Source of the DNA: Microbacterium trichothecenolyticum
GTDB lineage: Bacteria > Actinomycetota > Actinomycetes > Actinomycetales > Microbacteriaceae
Length of the DNA stretch: 64,000 bases
NCBI RefSeq assembly: GCF_000956465.1
Contig: NZ_JYJA01000021.1
Span: forward strand, 1-64,000
Direction of reading: 5' to 3'
Shown piece by piece: positions 61,216-64,000 of this stretch. The first letter of the stretch is position 1; the number at the start of each line of letters is the position of its first letter. Made by a program: the position numbers and the translations under genes. A model generated the notes under the pieces. The model saw only the letters and a program-made list of their open reading frames with translations, was not told where the DNA came from and ran no database searches.

Positions 61216-62379
61216 ATGGAGCGCGAGATCTACGACGAGGACCACGAGGCGTTCCGCGATGTCGTCAAGGAGTTCGTCAAGCGCTACGCGTCGGACGAGA
61301 AGCGCAAGCAGTGGGACGCCGCCGGCGAGATCGACCGGGCGACCATGCTCGCCGCGGGCGAGGCCGGCATCATCGGCCTGTCGGTGCCCGAGGAGTTCGG
61401 CGGCGCCGGCATGCTGCAGGACTATCGCTTCCGCTCGATCGTGCTCGAAGAGACCATCGGCGCCGGCCTCGGCTCGCTCGCCGGCGCCCTCGGCATCCAG
61501 GATGACCTGGCCGTGCCGTACATCGTGCACATGGGCACGCAGGAGCAGAAGGAGAAGTGGCTCCCGGGCATGGCGACCGGCGAGATCCTCGGCGCCCTCG
61601 CGATGACCGAGCCCGGCGCGGGCAGCGACCTGCGCGGGATCAAGACCACCGCCAAGCGGGTCGAGGGCGGCTACGTCGTCAACGGCGCCAAGACGTTCAT
61701 CTCGTCGGGCAAGACCGCCGACATGGTCGTGACGTTCGTGAAGACCGGCGAGGGCAACCGCCCCGACGCGTTCAGCCTGCTGATCCTCGAGGACGGCATG
61801 CAGGGCTTCGACCACGGCAAGAAGCTCGAGAAGATGGGCTTCCACGGCTGGGACACCGCCGAGCTCTCGTTCACCGACGTCTTCGTGCCGGAGGAGAACC
61901 TCATCGGCGGCACGGAGGGCCTCGGCTTCATCCAGCTCATGATGAACCTGCCGCTCGAGCGTCTGTCGATCGGTGTGGCCGCAGCGGCAGCCGGCGAGGC
62001 CGCGTTCGTCTGGACGCGCGACTACGTGCTCAGCCGTGAGGCGTTCGGTGAGCGGATCGCCGACTTCCAGAACACCCGCTTCAAGCTGGCCGACATGGCG
62101 ACGACCGTCGACGTGATGTGGGCCTACGTCGACCGCGCGATGCTGCTCTACAAGGACCAGAAGCTCACCGCCGAAGAGGCGGCGAAGGTCAAGTTCTGGA
62201 CCACCGACCGCGAGGCCGAGCTCCTCGACGTCGGCGTGCAGCTGCACGGCGGCTACGGCTACATCACCGAGTACCCGATCGCCCGCGCCTACCTCGACGC
62301 CCGCGTGCACCGCATCTACGGCGGCACGAACGAGATCATGCGCGACCTGGTCTCGCGCCAGATCGTCGGCAAGCGCTGA
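61216..62379 (+). CDS. Acyl-CoA dehydrogenase
   Basis: 387 residues from ATG 61216 behind AGGAAGG; an upstream ATG in frame has no binding site. ACAD signature MTEPGAGSDLRG, FISSGKTADMVV and GYGYITEYPIAR are present, and the C-terminal segment IYGGTNEIMRDLVSRQI binds FAD. The YEGT glutamate of short-chain enzymes is a glycine here, so the base is likely elsewhere, as in isovaleryl- or long-chain-type enzymes. It oxidises acyl-CoA in beta-oxidation or branched-chain catabolism. Confidence 0.92.
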   Translation: MEREIYDEDHEAFRDVVKEFVKRYASDEKRKQWDAAGEIDRATMLAAGEAGIIGLSVPEEFGGAGMLQDYRFRSIVLEETIGAGLGSLAGALGIQDDLAVPYIVHMGTQEQKEKWLPGMATGEILGALAMTEPGAGSDLRGIKTTAKRVEGGYVVNGAKTFISSGKTADMVVTFVKTGEGNRPDAFSLLILEDGMQGFDHGKKLEKMGFHGWDTAELSFTDVFVPEENLIGGTEGLGFIQLMMNLPLERLSIGVAAAAAGEAAFVWTRDYVLSREAFGERIADFQNTRFKLADMATTVDVMWAYVDRAMLLYKDQKLTAEEAAKVKFWTTDREAELLDVGVQLHGGYGYITEYPIARAYLDARVHRIYGGTNEIMRDLVSRQIVGKR

Positions 62380-62392
62380 CGCCTTCTCGACA

Positions 62393-62444
62393 ACGGATGC
62401 CGCGACCCCGCGCCTCTTCGAAGGCGCCGGGTCGCGGCATCCGT
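62393..62444 (+). terminator. Terminator hairpin after the acyl-CoA dehydrogenase (ACGGATGC copy 4)
   Basis: ACGGATGCCGCGACCC (62393-62408) pairs perfectly with GGGTCGCGGCATCCGT (62429-62444); an inner GCGCCT/AGGCGC stem closes the loop. A 16-bp perfect outer stem 13 bp after the stop codon. Confidence 0.8.
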
Positions 62445-62460
62445 CGCGTGTGAGCGTTCC

Positions 62461-62519
62461 TTCCGCAGTCACCTTCGGCGGGTGCAGTTCGATCCGACCC
62501 GCACGAAGTGACTGCGGAA
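62461..62519 (-). terminator. Large hairpin at the end of the S-component gene
   Basis: TTCCGCAGTCAC (62461-62472) and GTGACTGCGGAA (62508-62519) pair perfectly, with TTCG/CGAA and GCGGGT/ACCCGC inner pairs. It abuts the TGA of the minus-strand gene, so it probably ends that transcript. Confidence 0.7.
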
Positions 62520-62520
62520 C

Positions 62521-63144
62521 TCAGTGCTGGCCGGCGGGACCCGCACCGCGGCCGAGGCCACGCGACGCCAGGCCGCGGCGACGCGCGAGCTTCGCGACGC
62601 CGGCCCTGCGGAGACGGTCGGCCACGAGGATGCCGAGCGCGACGCCTGCGACACAGCTCGCGATCGTGAGGGCGAAGAAGGTGATGAGGGCCCACGGCTC
62701 CATCGCCCACAGGTTGAACGAGGCGGCGGCGAGAAGTGGGTAGATCGCACCCACGAAGACGGCGCCGGCGTAGTACTGCCAGGTCCGCCACGAGCGGTAC
62801 AGGGTCACCAGGAACGCGAGCTCGGCGAAGAACGCCCACCAGATCGCCGCCCCGAGGAACGGGAACACGACGAGCCCCGAGATCACGCCCACGAGGATGC
62901 CGGCGAACGGGCGCTCGAGCAGGCGCAGCGCGACGGTGGCCGGCAGGAGCCAGAGACCCGCGATCGCGACCGAGACGAACGGCACCGTCGCGAAGAGGAC
63001 GGTCGAGATCCAGCCGGCGCCCCACAGCATCACACCGCCGGCGACGCCGATCGCGGCGCACGTCAGCAGGTACGCGGTGGTCGCGCGACCGCGGGGGCGG
63101 CGCGGGGGCGTGGGGGTGACGATCGTGTCGTCCGCGCCGCTCAC
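62521..63144 (-). CDS. ECF-transporter S component, YkoE-like (thiamine/HMP type)
   Basis: 207 residues from GTG 63144, whose GTGA overlaps the TGA of the upstream gene. Five to six spans; WISTVLFATVPFVSVAIAGLWLLP, LRLLERPFAGILVGVISGL and FFAELAFLVTLYRSWRTW match YkoE-type S components, which bind thiamine or its pyrimidine precursor. The basic tail (RRRGLASRGLGRG) is cytoplasmic. The A and T subunits would be downstream of this gene in the usual ykoEDC order but are not found here. Confidence 0.72.
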   Translation of the reverse strand: MSGADDTIVTPTPPRRPRGRATTAYLLTCAAIGVAGGVMLWGAGWISTVLFATVPFVSVAIAGLWLLPATVALRLLERPFAGILVGVISGLVVFPFLGAAIWWAFFAELAFLVTLYRSWRTWQYYAGAVFVGAIYPLLAAASFNLWAMEPWALITFFALTIASCVAGVALGILVADRLRRAGVAKLARRRGLASRGLGRGAGPAGQH

Positions 63145-64000
63145 GAGTGGGCCTCGGCGGTCGCACGCCGGGACTTCGGGGCGGGCGACGCGGCTCCGAC
63201 GCGCCAGTAGCCGCAGAAGCTCACCTGGTCCTTCGGGACGCCGCACTCGCCGACGAGGTGCCGGCGACCCTCGGTCGCGAGGGCCTGCTCGCCGACGATG
63301 TACGCGTGGGATGAGGCATCCGGGATCGAAGCCTGGCGGAGTGCCTGCAGCGCCAGGGTTCCGGGCTTCACATCGTGGTCGCGGACGATCCAGCGCACCG
63401 TGACGCCGGCGGGATGCGGGAAGTCGAGCGCATCCTCCGCGGAAGGCACTTCGACGATCGCGAGACCGGTCGCATGCGACGGGAGCGCCGCGCAGATGCC
63501 GGCGATCGCCGGCAGGCCGGTCTCGTCCGAGACCAGCAGGACGCGGTCGGTGCCGCGGTCGGGGTTGAAGGTGAGGCCCTCGTCGATCACGACGACGCTC
63601 TCGCCCGCCTGGCACGACTCGGCCCAGCGCGAGGCGGGTCCCGCGGTGCCGTCGGCGGCGGAGCCGTGCAGCACGAAGTCGACGTCGATCTCGGCGCCCG
63701 TGGTCGCCGTGGCGGGGCGGAACGCCCGCACGGTGTAGTTGCGCATGACCGGCCGGACGCCGTCGGGGATGCGGAGGTACTTGAGGTACCCGAACATCTT
63801 GTTCGCCTTCGCGGGCAGGCGCTCGAGGCCCTCGTCACCACCGAGCGGCAGGAACAGGCGGAACCACTGGTCGTAGCCCATCGGGCGGAACCGATCGATC
63901 TCGCCGCCGCCGAGCGTCACGCGCAGCCAATGCGGCGACAGGCGCTCGGTGCGCAGCACCGTGAGGTGCACGAGCCCCTGCGTCTCGGGCTTGACCAGTC
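63141..64000 (-). CDS. Siderophore-interacting protein (FAD-linked ferric reductase family), 5' end outside the window
   Basis: At least 286 residues visible; the frame is open to the window edge (LVKPETQGLVHLTVLRTERL). FAD-binding domain with MRNYTVRAFRP, WAESCQAGESVVVIDEG, then SIP C-terminal domain VLLVSDETGLPAIAGICAALP and a final SFCGYWRVGAA. It reduces ferric siderophore complexes to release iron. Coupled to the S-component gene. Iron (DtxR) control would be upstream, beyond the window. Confidence 0.9.
   Translation of the reverse strand, partial: LVKPETQGLVHLTVLRTERLSPHWLRVTLGGGEIDRFRPMGYDQWFRLFLPLGGDEGLERLPAKANKMFGYLKYLRIPDGVRPVMRNYTVRAFRPATATTGAEIDVDFVLHGSAADGTAGPASRWAESCQAGESVVVIDEGLTFNPDRGTDRVLLVSDETGLPAIAGICAALPSHATGLAIVEVPSAEDALDFPHPAGVTVRWIVRDHDVKPGTLALQALRQASIPDASSHAYIVGEQALATEGRRHLVGECGVPKDQVSFCGYWRVGAASPAPKSRRATAEAHS

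Overview
The window is high-GC actinobacterial DNA, most likely from a Microbacteriaceae genome close to Microbacterium. Indicators are the GC-rich third codon positions, the recurrent CGGATGC/GCATCCG octamer-like words, many leaderless genes (a TANNNT-type -10 box 6-7 nt before ATG or GTG), an ECF42-type sigma/DGPF gene pair, an LAATG cell-wall anchor and a YkoE-like ECF S-component. This is inference from features; no rRNA, tRNA or CRISPR array was seen.

Region 1 (1-5 kb) looks like a decaying accessory edge: the end of an IS21-family element, a small membrane protein, a DUF2510 fragment, a large thioester-domain surface adhesin with two identical 246-bp repeats, and small or truncated genes. 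Region 2 (5-13 kb) is signalling: a transmembrane Ser/Thr kinase, a single-span protein divergent to a 1035-aa SARP-nSTAND1-TM-propeller regulator, and a PhoD-like phosphatase.

Region 3 (13.3-21.8 kb) is one minus-strand operon: FAD-linked 2-hydroxy-acid oxidase, peptide-type ABC transporter (lipoprotein, two permeases, fused double ATPase), aminotransferase and a truncated deazaflavin-type reductase. It probably imports and processes a hydroxy- or amino-acid compound. Region 4 (22-30 kb) is mixed: orphan sulfonate/nitrate-type lipoprotein, YdeI and DHFR-like proteins, aquaporin, acyltransferase, membrane-anchored molybdopterin oxidoreductase and an aldo/keto reductase.

Region 5 (30-36 kb) holds a GntR regulator with matching operators and a CodA-like amidohydrolase, followed by a truncated peptide-binding protein next to a dehydrogenase remnant (a deletion scar). 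Next comes a sugar-phosphate isomerase/Gfo-Idh oxidoreductase operon behind a perfect palindrome. Region 6 (36-48.6 kb) has an M14 metallopeptidase, PPK2, three MFS transporters, a cold-shock gene in frame with an upstream domain, a fatty acid desaturase and the ECF42/DGPF pair.

Region 7 (48.6-54.5 kb) is the least explained part: three related polytopic membrane proteins (DUF998-like) interleaved with two paralogous single-span proteins, whose third relative sits beside the SARP regulator at 8 kb, plus an ABM-domain membrane protein. Region 8 (54.7-64 kb) is a DEAD-box helicase, a TetR/alpha-beta hydrolase pair with tandem operators, a radical SAM protein, a VanY-type carboxypeptidase, an acyl-CoA dehydrogenase and, at the right edge, a YkoE-like S-component after a siderophore-interacting protein. 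Intergenic hairpins built on ACGGATGC/GCATCCGT recur through the window.
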